A DNA stretch of 64,000 bases from Lachnospiraceae bacterium 28-4 (lineage in GTDB: Bacteria > Bacillota > Clostridia > Lachnospirales > Lachnospiraceae): the NCBI GenBank assembly GCA_000403275.2, contig KE159598.1:758559-822558 (forward strand), given 5' to 3'. Position numbers and translations under genes: made by a program. Below, in pieces: positions 47,633-55,711 of this stretch. The notes under the pieces were generated by a model. The model made no database searches. It was not told the DNA's origin and worked only from the letters and a program-made list of their open reading frames with translations. Numbering within the stretch: the stretch's first letter is position 1; each line of letters starts with the position of its first letter.

Positions 47633-48481
47633 ATGATAGAGAGATTTATACAGGAACTGCCGGAAAAGGCGTTACATCTGGGAACCAGAATCGTGTTGTC
47701 GGCTATTGTGTTATTCATAGGTGTACAACTGATTAAAGTGGTGCGCAGATTGGTGAAGAAATCTTTGGAAAGGGGAAGCGCCGACCAGGGAGTCATACAG
47801 TTTATCGATTCCTTTCTTAAGTTTTCCCTGTATGTCGTGCTGTTGATCACCATAGCATCCGGTTTTGGCTTGGATGCGGCGAGCATTCTGGCATTACTGG
47901 GTTCCGCGGGTGTTGCGATCGGCCTTGCTATTCAGGGAAGCCTGGCAAACTTTGTAGGCGGCGTGCTGATCCTGATGTTGAAACCTTTTAAAGTAGGCGA
48001 TTACATCAAGGAAGATACGAACGGCAACGAAGGAACGGTAATTTCCATAGAGTTGTTTTATACAAAGCTGACAACGGTGGATAACAGGGTCATTGTGCTT
48101 CCGAACGGAACTTTGGCCAATTCCAGTTTGACGAATGTGACCGCCTGTGACAGCAGACGGCTGGATCTTAAAGTAGGGATATCCTACGATGCGGATATCC
48201 GCCAGGCGAAAGAAGTTCTGCAAAAAGTTTTAGAGGAAGACGAAGGCGTTTTAAAAGCGAAAGAACATTTTGTTTATGTGGACGAGCTGGCGGAAAGTTC
48301 TGTGAATCTTGGGATTCGCTGCTGGTTTTCCATGGATGGTTACTGGCAGGGCAAATGGCGTTTGACAGAGAATGTGAAATACGCGTTGGATGAAGCCGGG
48401 ATCGGCATTCCTTATCCGCAGATGGATCTTCATTTGGCGGGAAGAAAGAAAGGAAAAACGAAAAAAATGCTAAAAAATTAA
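47633..48481 (+). CDS. mscS: Small-conductance mechanosensitive channel MscS family
   Basis: 282-aa channel that opens on membrane tension to release solutes in osmotic downshock. Three membrane helices are visible (about residues 20-37, 60-85, 88-115), the third Gly/Ala-rich pore helix being LALLGSAGVAIGLAIQGSLANFVGGVLILMLKPF. The beta domain has VLPNGTLANSSLTN. RBS GGAG. Likely co-transcribed with glgB. Confidence 0.93.
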   Translation: MIERFIQELPEKALHLGTRIVLSAIVLFIGVQLIKVVRRLVKKSLERGSADQGVIQFIDSFLKFSLYVVLLITIASGFGLDAASILALLGSAGVAIGLAIQGSLANFVGGVLILMLKPFKVGDYIKEDTNGNEGTVISIELFYTKLTTVDNRVIVLPNGTLANSSLTNVTACDSRRLDLKVGISYDADIRQAKEVLQKVLEEDEGVLKAKEHFVYVDELAESSVNLGIRCWFSMDGYWQGKWRLTENVKYALDEAGIGIPYPQMDLHLAGRKKGKTKKMLKN

Positions 48482-48499
48482 ATTTCTTGAAAATAGTTC

Positions 48500-48528
48500 T
48501 TGCAAAAAAGAGAATTACCCTTTATAAT
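48500..48528 (+). promoter_or_regulatory. Promoter of tRNA-Thr
   Basis: TTGCAA (48500-48505), 17-nt spacer, TATAAT (48523-48528), 13 nt before the tRNA. Confidence 0.75.
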
Positions 48529-48541
48529 AGCATTTGCGAGT

Positions 48542-48614
<73 letters not shown>

Positions 48615-48615
48615 G

Positions 48616-48654
48616 AAAAAAAGGATTGTCACGAAAATGTGACAATCCTTTTTT
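48616..48654 (+). terminator. Terminator of tRNA-Thr
   Basis: AAAAAGGATTGTCAC / GTGACAATCCTTTTT, perfect stem with a GAAAAT loop. T runs on both strands let it also stop minus-strand transcripts from the YbjQ-type gene. Confidence 0.93.
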
Positions 48655-48747
48655 ATGCGCAGAGGTGTGTAAGGAAATTAGCAGCTTTGCTGCACGCACC
48701 CCGCGCGGCGAGTAGGGAAGAAATCTTCCCTGTTCGATCTCAAACTT

Positions 48748-49059
48748 TTATACGAATTTAACAGCAGTGCCGTAAGCCATTACCTCTGCCGCTCCCTGCA
48801 TAACAGCAGAGGAAGCGTAACGGATGTTGACAATGGCATCCGCGCCCATGGACTCTGCCTCCGCAACCATTCTTTTTGTTGCCAGAGCCCTTGCGTCATT
48901 CATCATTTCCGTATAAGCGCCCAATTCACCGCCTACAAGTGTTTTGAAGCCCTGTGTAATATCCCTTCCGATATTTTTTGACTGTATGGTGCTTCCTTTT
49001 ACAAGCCCAAGCATCTCCAGGTCTTTGCCCGAAATGTAATCAGTAGTTACTAAGATCAT
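48748..49059 (-). CDS. YbjQ/UPF0145 family heavy-metal-binding-like protein
   Basis: 103-aa protein with the UPF0145 pattern MILVTTDYISGKDLEMLGLVKGSTI, the NIGRDITQGFKTLVGGELGAYTEMMNDAR core and GADAIVNIRYASSAVM. Family members form pentameric rings and are annotated as possible metal binders; no function is established. ATG 49059 gives the family start; a GTG at 49068 is in frame but only 2 nt from AAGGAG. It overlaps the end of the upstream membrane-protein gene, so the two form one operon. Confidence 0.88.
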   Translation of the reverse strand: MILVTTDYISGKDLEMLGLVKGSTIQSKNIGRDITQGFKTLVGGELGAYTEMMNDARALATKRMVAEAESMGADAIVNIRYASSAVMQGAAEVMAYGTAVKFV

Positions 49060-49267
49060 CTTCTTCACCGCTCCTTATCTCTTTGATTCGTTCTGCCAGA
49101 ACATAAATGCATACCCCCGCAAGCAAGAGCGGCACAATCCCCAGCAGAAGCTTTGGCAATGGAGCTATAGGAATGAACATACAGAGAACGAAAAAACCGA
49201 TATAGTATAAGATAAAAAGAGAAGCTATAACGATAGGCGCAATCATTTTTTTTGTATGCATATCCAT
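49040..49267 (-). CDS. Small two-helix membrane protein
   Basis: 75-aa protein with two hydrophobic helices (about residues 8-32 and 37-58) and a charged tail KEIRSGEEDDLSNY. AAGGAGG lies 8 nt before the ATG and a consensus promoter is upstream. It overlaps the YbjQ-type gene by about 20 nt. No known motif; the pair may work together at the membrane. Confidence 0.8.
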   Translation of the reverse strand: MDMHTKKMIAPIVIASLFILYYIGFFVLCMFIPIAPLPKLLLGIVPLLLAGVCIYVLAERIKEIRSGEEDDLSNY

Positions 49268-49301
49268 GATACGTACCTCCTTGCCATATTGACATGTTTT
49301 A

Positions 49302-49323
49302 TTGTATTAATAAAATAATACAA
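49302..49323. promoter_or_regulatory. Operator-like inverted repeat over a transcription start
   Basis: TTGTATTA-ATAAAA-TAATACAA, perfect 8-bp arms. It sits just downstream of the minus-strand -10 at 49328-49333, a repressor position. The half-site TGTATTA recurs at the YtrA-type regulator gene (53101). Confidence 0.6.
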
Positions 49324-49327
49324 TAAA

Positions 49328-49356
49328 ATTATATAGGGTGAAAGAAAAATTGTCAA
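49328..49356 (-). promoter_or_regulatory. Consensus promoter of the membrane-protein/YbjQ operon
   Basis: On the minus strand TTGACA (49356-49351), 17-nt spacer, TATAAT (49333-49328). Both boxes match consensus exactly, which fits a strong promoter controlled by a repressor at the adjacent inverted repeat. Confidence 0.85.
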
Positions 49357-49365
49357 TAGGGGGTA

Positions 49366-49669
49366 AAATCAATTTTCATAAAGGGAATGCCGCTCCGGCA
49401 GCTGGCGCTCTCCCAAAGGCGGCGGTTTTTGTCCGTTGCGTACAATCAGCAATTTCATTTATGAAATGGTCAAAAACCCAGGGGAAAATTGCCAGGGATG
49501 GCAATTTTAGGAAACGCAAGGCATGGATGCCTTTCGTTTCCGCCCCGGCCGGTTTTACGGCATTTGTCCATTTCATTAATGAAATCTGATTGGAAGCCCC
49601 GGACAAAAACCGCCGCCTTTGGGAGAGCGCCAGCTGCCGGAGAGGCATTCCCTTTATGAAAATTGATTT
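49366..49669. repeat. Giant palindromic element, copy 1
   Basis: 304 bp. Arms 49366-49435 and 49600-49669 (70 nt each) are complementary at 69 of 70 positions. They start AAATCAATTTT and include a G/C-rich segment. The 164-nt core (49436-49599) carries an outer helix AATCAG...CTGATT, a second helix of ATTTCAT/ATGAAAT words, hairpin A (AAAATTGCC/GGCAATTTT) and hairpin B (GGAAACG..AAGGCA/TGCCTT..CGTTTCC). Short open frames on both strands here are by-products of the palindrome. It fills the gap 49357-49697 before the CDF gene end. Confidence 0.93.
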
Positions 49670-49697
49670 CCTTATTGGATAGTTTGATTGAACGGGT

Positions 49698-50876
49698 TTA
49701 TAGGGCGTTTCCGGTATAGGCTTTGTCTACTTGTATGACGGCGGAATAGGAGGCGTCGATGTTATGTATTTCTTGTTCCAGGAAGTCGGTAATCGCTTCG
49801 TCGCTTTCCCGATAGGCGAAAGGAACTACGATATCAAAAATGATATTGGTGTGGGTAGGGCCTTTGACCAGGCGGAAGTCATGGAAGCGGACTTCCGGGT
49901 ATGTATTTTTCAGCAAGTCGGCGATGGTCTGCCGTAGGCGGTTTGTTTGTTTATCATCGGTGATGATCGGATCCATATGGATGACGGCGTCGCATTGGAG
50001 TTCGTCGTGAAGGCGGTGTTCGATATTATCGATCGTATCGTGGAGTACGAGGAGATTGCCATCCGCGGGTACTTCCGCATGGAGGGAGATCATGACACGG
50101 CCAGGGCCGTAGTCGTGGACGACCATATCGTGGATTCCCTGGATAAGTTCGTAGCTCATAACGATACGTTCCACATTTTTTACAAAATCGGGGTGGGGAG
50201 GCTGGCCGAGCAAAGGGCTGATGGTATCCTTGGCGGCACAGTAGCCGGCGTAAAAAATGAACAGCCCCACAAGGACGCCGCAATAGCCGTCGATATTAAG
50301 CCCGGTGAAATGAGCCGTGACAGAGGCGATCAGAACGACGGTGGTAGCCAGGGTGTCGCTCAAACTGTCGGTGGCAGTGGCCTTCATGGCGGCGCTGTCT
50401 ATTTTTTTGCCGATGTTGTTGTTATAGTATGCCATGTATAGTTTGACGGCGATGGAAACGAGCAGGATCATGATCGTAAGGCTGCTGAATTCGACAGGTT
50501 CCGGGTGGATGATTTTATCGAAGGAAGTGCGTACCAGCTCGAAGGCCATAATCAGAATGGCAGCGGAAACGAAAAGCCCGGACAGATATTCGATCCTGCC
50601 ATGGCCGAAAGGATGATGGGGATCCGGTTTCTGCCCGGCCATCTGGAACCCTACCAAAGTGATAAGGGAAGAGCCGGCGTCGGATAAGTTGTTGAAGGCG
50701 TCTGCCGTGATGGCGATAGAGCCGCTGATCAGGCCCGCCAGGAACTTGCCAGCAAACAAAAGGATATTCAGTCCGATCCCTACGCTGCCGCAAAGCACTC
50801 CATAGGCTTTACGCACTTCCGGCGCCGATGTATTGTTTCTATTTTTAATCCATATTTTCGCAAGTAAAGATACCAT
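49698..50876 (-). CDS. Cation diffusion facilitator (CDF) family efflux transporter
   Basis: 392-aa proton-coupled metal exporter. Six membrane helices precede a cytoplasmic domain (about residues 215-300) and an extra C-terminal domain. The metal site is formed by the ADAFNNLSDAG motif in helix 2 and ATDSLSDT in helix 5, with DPHHPFGHGR after helix 2. The metal is probably Zn, Mn or Fe; this cannot be decided here. GGAGG precedes the ATG. It is bracketed by two copies of the giant palindromic element in opposite orientation. Confidence 0.92.
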   Translation of the reverse strand: MVSLLAKIWIKNRNNTSAPEVRKAYGVLCGSVGIGLNILLFAGKFLAGLISGSIAITADAFNNLSDAGSSLITLVGFQMAGQKPDPHHPFGHGRIEYLSGLFVSAAILIMAFELVRTSFDKIIHPEPVEFSSLTIMILLVSIAVKLYMAYYNNNIGKKIDSAAMKATATDSLSDTLATTVVLIASVTAHFTGLNIDGYCGVLVGLFIFYAGYCAAKDTISPLLGQPPHPDFVKNVERIVMSYELIQGIHDMVVHDYGPGRVMISLHAEVPADGNLLVLHDTIDNIEHRLHDELQCDAVIHMDPIITDDKQTNRLRQTIADLLKNTYPEVRFHDFRLVKGPTHTNIIFDIVVPFAYRESDEAITDFLEQEIHNIDASYSAVIQVDKAYTGNAL

Positions 50877-50906
50877 AATAACCTCCGTAACTGCATGATT
50901 CTTAAC

Positions 50907-50935
50907 ATTTTAGCTCTTTTTTAGGAAAAATACAA
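50907..50935 (-). promoter_or_regulatory. Probable promoter of the CDF gene
   Basis: Minus strand TTGTAT (50935-50930), 17-nt spacer, TAAAAT (50912-50907), about 30 nt before the start codon. Confidence 0.55.
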
Positions 50936-50957
50936 ACACTAATTTGTAATATGACAG

Positions 50958-51313
50958 AAATTAATTTTTGCAAATGCCATCGCTGCAGGAAAGAAAAATG
51001 GCAGGAGGCGCGGTGACGGAGAATGGGGCGGCCGGGGGCGGGGATTTTCCGCTGGAACGTTCCATCAGATTTCATTAATGAAATGGGCGCAAATGATCAA
51101 ACCGGCCGGGGCGGAAGCAAGGGCATCCATGCCCACGCTTCCTGAAATTGCCCTCCATGGCAATTTCCCCCTTCGTTTTTGGCCATTTCATAAATGAAAT
51201 AACTGATGGTACGTAACAGCGGAAAATCCCCGCCCCCAGCCGCCCCATTCTCCGTCACCGCGCCTCCTGCCATTTTTCTTTCCGGCGGCGATGGCATTTG
51301 TAAAAATTGATTT
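50958..51313. repeat. Giant palindromic element, copy 2
   Basis: 356 bp. Arms 50958-51053 and 51218-51313 (96 nt each) complement at about 91 of 96 positions. Beyond the shared outer AAATCAATTTT-type end they show little similarity to the arms of copy 1. The 164-nt core (51054-51217) is the reverse complement of a homologue of the copy 1 core. Paired differences keep the helices: CATCAG/CTGATG, GAAATTGCC/GGCAATTTC and GGAAGC..GGGCA/TGCCC..GCTTCC. It fills most of the gap between the CDF gene and gpmI. Confidence 0.93.
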
Positions 51314-51318
51314 CCGTG

Positions 51319-51347
51319 TTTACAACGGAGGAAAAAATGGGTATAAT
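51319..51347 (+). promoter_or_regulatory. Probable promoter of gpmI
   Basis: TTTACA (51319-51324), 17-nt spacer, TATAAT (51342-51347). The -35 begins 6 nt outside the end of palindromic element copy 2, whose A/T-rich tip would lie in the UP-element position. Confidence 0.7.
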
Positions 51348-51413
51348 TACAGTCGGATTATAATATATGCCAGGCAGGGGCCGGCAGTAAAAATAGAAAA
51401 AGGAGAGAGAAAA

Positions 51414-52958
51414 ATGAGCAGGAAACCAACAGTTTTAATGATTCTTGACGGGTATGGGCTGAATGAAAGAAAAGACGGCAATGCGGTAGTGGAAGCGGCT
51501 ACTCCGGTGATGGACGGTTTGATGAAGGAATATCCTTTTGTAAAAGGAAATGCCAGCGGAATGGCGGTAGGTCTGCCGGAGGGGCAGATGGGAAACTCCG
51601 AAGTAGGGCACCTGAATATGGGCGCAGGGCGCATCGTGTATCAGGAACTGACCAGGATCACAAAAGAGATTCAGGACGGCACTTTCTTTGAAAACCCCGC
51701 GCTTCTGGATGCGGTGAACAATTGCAAGAAAAATGATTCCGCGCTGCATATGTTCGGACTAGTATCCGACGGCGGAGTACACAGCCACAATACCCATATT
51801 TACGGTATTCTCGAGTTGGCCAAGAGGAACGGCCTGTCTAAAGTATATGTACACTGCTTCCTGGACGGCAGGGACACGCCTCCTGAGAGCGGCAAGGGCT
51901 TCGTAGAGGAGCTGGAAGAAAAAATGAAAGAAATCGGCGTAGGCGAAGTTGCTTCCGTAATGGGCCGCTATTATGCGATGGACCGTGATAATAATTACGA
52001 CAGGGTGAAACTGGCTTACGACGCGCTCACAAAAGGAGAGGGCCTGACTGCGGCAGGAGGCCCCGCTGCCATTGCAGAGTCCTATGAAAGAGGAGAAACG
52101 GACGAATTTGTAAAACCCACCGTAGTGGTAAAGGATGGCGCGCCGGTGGCTACCATCAGGGATAAGGATTCCGTTGTTTTCTTTAACTTCAGACCGGACA
52201 GGGCGAGAGAAATCACAAGATGTTTCTGCAACGATGAATTTACCGCTTTTGACAGGGGAGAAAGGCTGGACCTGACCTATGTGTGCTTTTCCGATTATGA
52301 TCCTACGATCCCGAATAAAGAAGTGGCATTCCATAAAATCACGGTGGAAAATACCTTTGGCGAATGGCTTGCAGCCAATAAGATGACTCAGGCGAGAATC
52401 GCCGAAACGGAAAAATATGCCCATGTTACATTCTTCTTCAACGGCGGCGTGGAAGAACCCAACGAAGGGGAGGACAGGATTCTTGTGAATTCTCCCAAGG
52501 ATGTTGCAACGTATGATTTAAAGCCCCAGATGAGCGCTTACGAAGTATGCGATAAGCTGGTGGAGGCTATTAAATCGGGCAAATACGACGTAATTATCAT
52601 TAATTTTGCAAATCCCGATATGGTCGGACACACCGGAGTGGAAGCAGCAGCGATCAAAGCTGTGGAAGCTGTGGACGAATGCGTAGGCAGGGCAGTGGAA
52701 GCCATTAAGGAAGTGGACGGAACGATGTTCATCTGCGCGGACCACGGCAATGCGGAACAGCTGGTGGATTATGAAACAGGTGAACCGTTTACCGCTCATA
52801 CGACCAATCCGGTTCCGTTTATCCTTGTAAATTATAAAAAGGATTATACACTGAGGGAAGGCGGATGCCTGGCTGACATTATCCCTACGATGATCGAGAT
52901 CATGGGAATGGAACAGCCGGCAGAAATGACAGGGAAATCCCTGCTGATGAAAAAATAG
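51414..52958 (+). CDS. gpmI: 2,3-bisphosphoglycerate-independent phosphoglycerate mutase
   Basis: Interconverts 3- and 2-phosphoglycerate in glycolysis, Mn-dependent (514 aa). The metal/catalytic residues are in LMILDGYGLNE, the phospho-serine motif GQMGNSEVGHLNMGAGR and the C-terminal CADHGNAEQ, MVGHTGV. ATG 51414 follows AAGGAGA and gives the standard MSRKPTVLMILDG; the longer frame extends into the palindromic element. A terminator follows. Enolase, the next pathway enzyme, lies 5.4 kb downstream. Confidence 0.97.
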   Translation: MSRKPTVLMILDGYGLNERKDGNAVVEAATPVMDGLMKEYPFVKGNASGMAVGLPEGQMGNSEVGHLNMGAGRIVYQELTRITKEIQDGTFFENPALLDAVNNCKKNDSALHMFGLVSDGGVHSHNTHIYGILELAKRNGLSKVYVHCFLDGRDTPPESGKGFVEELEEKMKEIGVGEVASVMGRYYAMDRDNNYDRVKLAYDALTKGEGLTAAGGPAAIAESYERGETDEFVKPTVVVKDGAPVATIRDKDSVVFFNFRPDRAREITRCFCNDEFTAFDRGERLDLTYVCFSDYDPTIPNKEVAFHKITVENTFGEWLAANKMTQARIAETEKYAHVTFFFNGGVEEPNEGEDRILVNSPKDVATYDLKPQMSAYEVCDKLVEAIKSGKYDVIIINFANPDMVGHTGVEAAAIKAVEAVDECVGRAVEAIKEVDGTMFICADHGNAEQLVDYETGEPFTAHTTNPVPFILVNYKKDYTLREGGCLADIIPTMIEIMGMEQPAEMTGKSLLMKK

Positions 52959-53008
52959 AAGATAAAACGCATGACCGGAAAATAGCGGAATGCGACGGAT
53001 AGAAAGGC

Positions 53009-53049
53009 ATAAGCCGGCAGAGAAAGAATCTGCCGGCTTATATTTTTTT
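53009..53049 (+). terminator. Terminator after gpmI
   Basis: ATAAGCCGGCAGA / TCTGCCGGCTTAT, 13-bp perfect stem, followed by a T run. Confidence 0.92.
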
Positions 53050-53068
53050 GTATTCGGGCAATTTTCCG

Positions 53069-53097
53069 TTGACAATTCCAGTAATCCATTGTATATT
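53069..53097 (+). promoter_or_regulatory. Promoter of the GntR/ABC operon
   Basis: TTGACA (53069-53074), 17-nt spacer, TATATT (53092-53097). Confidence 0.75.
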
Positions 53098-53100
53098 AAG

Positions 53101-53121
53101 TGTATTAGTTGTGATAGTACA
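53101..53121. promoter_or_regulatory. Operator-like inverted repeat for the YtrA-type regulator
   Basis: TGTATTA-GTTGTGA-TAGTACA, one mismatch between arms, directly after the -10 box. TGTA...TACA palindromes are typical of GntR/YtrA autoregulatory sites. Confidence 0.5.
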
Positions 53122-53158
53122 GTATAAACTGGTGACGTGACAGAAGGAAGGAGCGCGT

Positions 53159-53518
53159 ATGATAATTCTGGATTATAAGGACACCAGCCCGATCTATGAG
53201 CAGGTGGTGGAAAAATTTAAGCTGCTCATATTGAAAGGTGTTTTGCAAAAGGATGAGCAGATGCCGTCGGTGCGAAGCCTGGCGGTGGAGTTGTCCATCA
53301 ATCCGAATACGATTCAAAAAGCGTATGCGGAACTGGAGCGGCAGGGATACCTTTACGTAGTGAAAGGCAGAGGAAATTTTGTTGCGGACAGCAGCGGGCT
53401 TCTGGATGAAAGGAAAGAAGAGATGAAACAAAAAGTGATCTACCTGTACAGGGAAGGCAGAGAATTGGGGATGACCAAAACAGATTTTATCGAATGCCTT
53501 CAGGGAATCGAAGAATAA
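53159..53518 (+). CDS. GntR-family transcriptional regulator, YtrA type
   Basis: 119-aa repressor with an N-terminal winged helix (PIYEQVVEKFKLLILKG, then MPSVRSLAVELSINPNTIQKAYAELERQGYLYVVKGRGNFV) and only a short helical tail, the YtrA architecture. Such proteins usually repress an adjacent ABC operon and respond to envelope stress or antibiotics. It is first in the operon, 24 nt before the ATPase gene, and has a palindrome at its own promoter. RBS GAAGGAAGGAG. Confidence 0.93.
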   Translation: MIILDYKDTSPIYEQVVEKFKLLILKGVLQKDEQMPSVRSLAVELSINPNTIQKAYAELERQGYLYVVKGRGNFVADSSGLLDERKEEMKQKVIYLYREGRELGMTKTDFIECLQGIEE

Positions 53519-53542
53519 GCGGGGAAAGGAAGGGAGAGCGGG

Positions 53543-54448
53543 ATGATTGAGGTAACGAATATCAGCAAATCCTATGCGGATATACTGGCGGTAGACCGGG
53601 TGAGCGTACAAATGAGGGAAAATACGGTGTTCGGTCTGATCGGAACTAACGGGGCGGGAAAAAGCACCGTGCTTCGGATGATAGCCGGCGTTTTAAAAGC
53701 GGATGAAGGAAGCATTACGGTGGATGGGATTCCGGTATTTGACCAGGTGGAAGCGAAGAAAAAAATATTTTTTATAGCGGATGAACCTTACTTTTTTGCC
53801 AATGCAAACGCGATGGAAATGGAAAAATATTTTTCCACGGTGTACGAGGAATTCCTCAGGGAAGACTTTTACCGGTATCTGGAAAGTTTCGGACTCGATA
53901 AAAAGAGAAAAATCAATACTTTTTCCAAAGGAATGAAAAAGCAGCTGGCCCTTTTATACGGTATTTGTTCCGGCGCAAGATATTTGTTGTGCGATGAAAC
54001 CTTTGACGGACTGGATCCGGTCATGCGCCAGGGGATTAAAAGTGTTTTTGCAAAAGAAATGGAAAGCAGGGGGCTGACACCCATTATCGCATCCCACAAC
54101 TTAAGGGAACTGGAGGATATCTGCGACCATGTAGGGCTTTTGCATAAAGGAGGGGTTCTTTTATCAAAAGATCTGGAGGATATGAAATGCAATATCCAAA
54201 AAGTACAATGCGTATTTTCCACGGAAGAAGATAAGAAAAAAGGAATGGAAGGCGTGGATATCATAAAGGAAGAAAAAAGGGGATCCTTGCATACTCTCAC
54301 GGTAAGGGGATCAAGGGAAGAAATCATCGGCCATTTTGCGACGGTGGATACGGTATTTTTTGAAGCGCTGCCCCTTTCTTTGGAGGAAATATTTATCAGC
54401 GAAACGGAGGTGGCAGGATATGATGTCAAAAAACTCATTTTTGGTTAG
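53543..54448 (+). CDS. ABC transporter ATP-binding protein
   Basis: 301-aa ATPase of a YtrB-like exporter. Walker A GTNGAGKST near residue 36, signature FSKGMKKQL, Walker B-type YLLCDETFDGLD and H-loop ASHN. The signature and Walker B Glu are both present, so it should be active. Its gene overlaps the permease start by 29 nt. The partner permease is interrupted by an insertion sequence, so the ATPase may be without a complete partner in this genome. Confidence 0.93.
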   Translation: MIEVTNISKSYADILAVDRVSVQMRENTVFGLIGTNGAGKSTVLRMIAGVLKADEGSITVDGIPVFDQVEAKKKIFFIADEPYFFANANAMEMEKYFSTVYEEFLREDFYRYLESFGLDKKRKINTFSKGMKKQLALLYGICSGARYLLCDETFDGLDPVMRQGIKSVFAKEMESRGLTPIIASHNLRELEDICDHVGLLHKGGVLLSKDLEDMKCNIQKVQCVFSTEEDKKKGMEGVDIIKEEKRGSLHTLTVRGSREEIIGHFATVDTVFFEALPLSLEEIFISETEVAGYDVKKLIFG

Positions 54449-55711
54449 CTTAAAAGAAAATAGTAAACGAAGGATATGGCTATGGATCGTATCCGAACTG
54501 TTTTGGCTTTTCTATTATCCGGTGGGCATGGCGATGCTGATGAGCCGGAAGATGGAGCATAATCGAATCGACGGGATGGTTGGGGAAGCGGCCAGGAAAC
54601 GGCTGGCGGAGACAGCGGAAGCATGGCTGGGAGGCGGCTACAATACGACTGCCGTGCTGGTGACAGTGGTCGCTGTTATCTGTGCGATACAGGGATTTTC
54701 CTATCTCTATAGCAGAAAAAAAGTAGACTTGTATCATAGTGTCCCGGTAAAGAAATCCCGCAGATTTGCCGTGATTTTTACGAATGGAATATTGATCTGT
54801 TTCGTTCCTTATCTGGTGAATCTGTTGCTGGCAATGGTGATTGCATGGTTCAGCGGCGGTATGGACGGACATATCTTTTCAAAAGCCTTGATAGCGGCTG
54901 TGCTTCATTTGCTCCTCTATTTAGGAATTTATGGATTTGCCATCCTGGCGGTGATGTTGACCGGGAATCTGGTGATTACGGTATTTGCGACGGTGATTTT
55001 TCTCGTGTACGAGTTGATCGTCAGGCTGCTGGTGGAAGCATATATGATCAAATTCTTTTCTTATTATTGTTATTATTCTTCCAGGGATGCGCTTTACCTG
55101 TCACCTTTCTGGTACTTTGGCCAGGCAGCGGAGGTTTTTGACGGCGGGGGACTGCCGCTGGCAGCCCTTTTCGGAATGCTTCTTCTGACAGCGGCCATTA
55201 CCGGCCTGGCTTATTATTGCTATTGGAAAAGGCCGTCGGAAGCGGCGGGGAAAGCGATGGCTTTTGAAAAAACGAAGGCTGTGGTTAAACTTTTTCTGAC
55301 GGTGCCTTTTTCCCTTGGAGCGGCGCTGATTGTAGACGATATTGTGGTATCGAATGGCGTATTAGTGGTATTTTCGGTGATCATAGCGGTTATTCTAAGC
55401 AATGCGGTTATCGAAGTCATTTATGAAGCGGATATAAAAGCAGCTTTCCGAAAAAAACGTCAGATATTGGTTTCCGGTTTGTGTACGGCAGCGATTGCGT
55501 CGGTGTTCTGCTTTGATTTAATAGGATACGATGCCTGGGAGCCGTCTCCTGAAAAATTGGAAGATGCGGTATTCCTTTTCTCCAGAGGAAACATGGAGTA
55601 TGTGGATGAAAACATGAAAACAGTCGGTTGGGAAGAATACGCATTAGGAAAACCAGGTGTGAAGGACATAGAAGCGATCTGTGAATTGTCTTCGAAAAAG
55701 ACGGAGGAAGG
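54420..55711 (+). pseudogene. ABC exporter permease, 5' part, interrupted by IS
   Basis: N-terminal part (about 430 residues) of a large permease with about seven membrane segments (for example residues 17-35, 75-95, 120-142). ATG 54420 follows GGAGGTGGCAGG and is 28 nt inside the ATPase gene. The frame runs into the insertion sequence and stops at 55745 after 11 foreign codons. Joining to 57313-58144 without one target repeat restores a continuous 707-residue frame. The truncated product keeps the main membrane block and might still be made. Confidence 0.88.
55702..55711. repeat. Target-site duplication, left copy
   Basis: CGGAGGAAGG, identical to 57303-57312 on the other side of the insertion sequence. 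Confidence 0.93.

Noticed and set aside
48655..48747. Small palindromes GCAGC/GCTGC and GGGAAGA/TCTTCCC as an RNA gene
   Set aside because: They are short and lack a T run; they may only help end the minus-strand YbjQ-type transcript.
49338..49648. Overlapping open frames on both strands (83 and 90 codons)
   Set aside because: They lie within palindromic copy 1 and read its two arms and core on either strand. Similar frames appear in copy 2 at 51097-51297. They are by-products of the palindrome, not genes.
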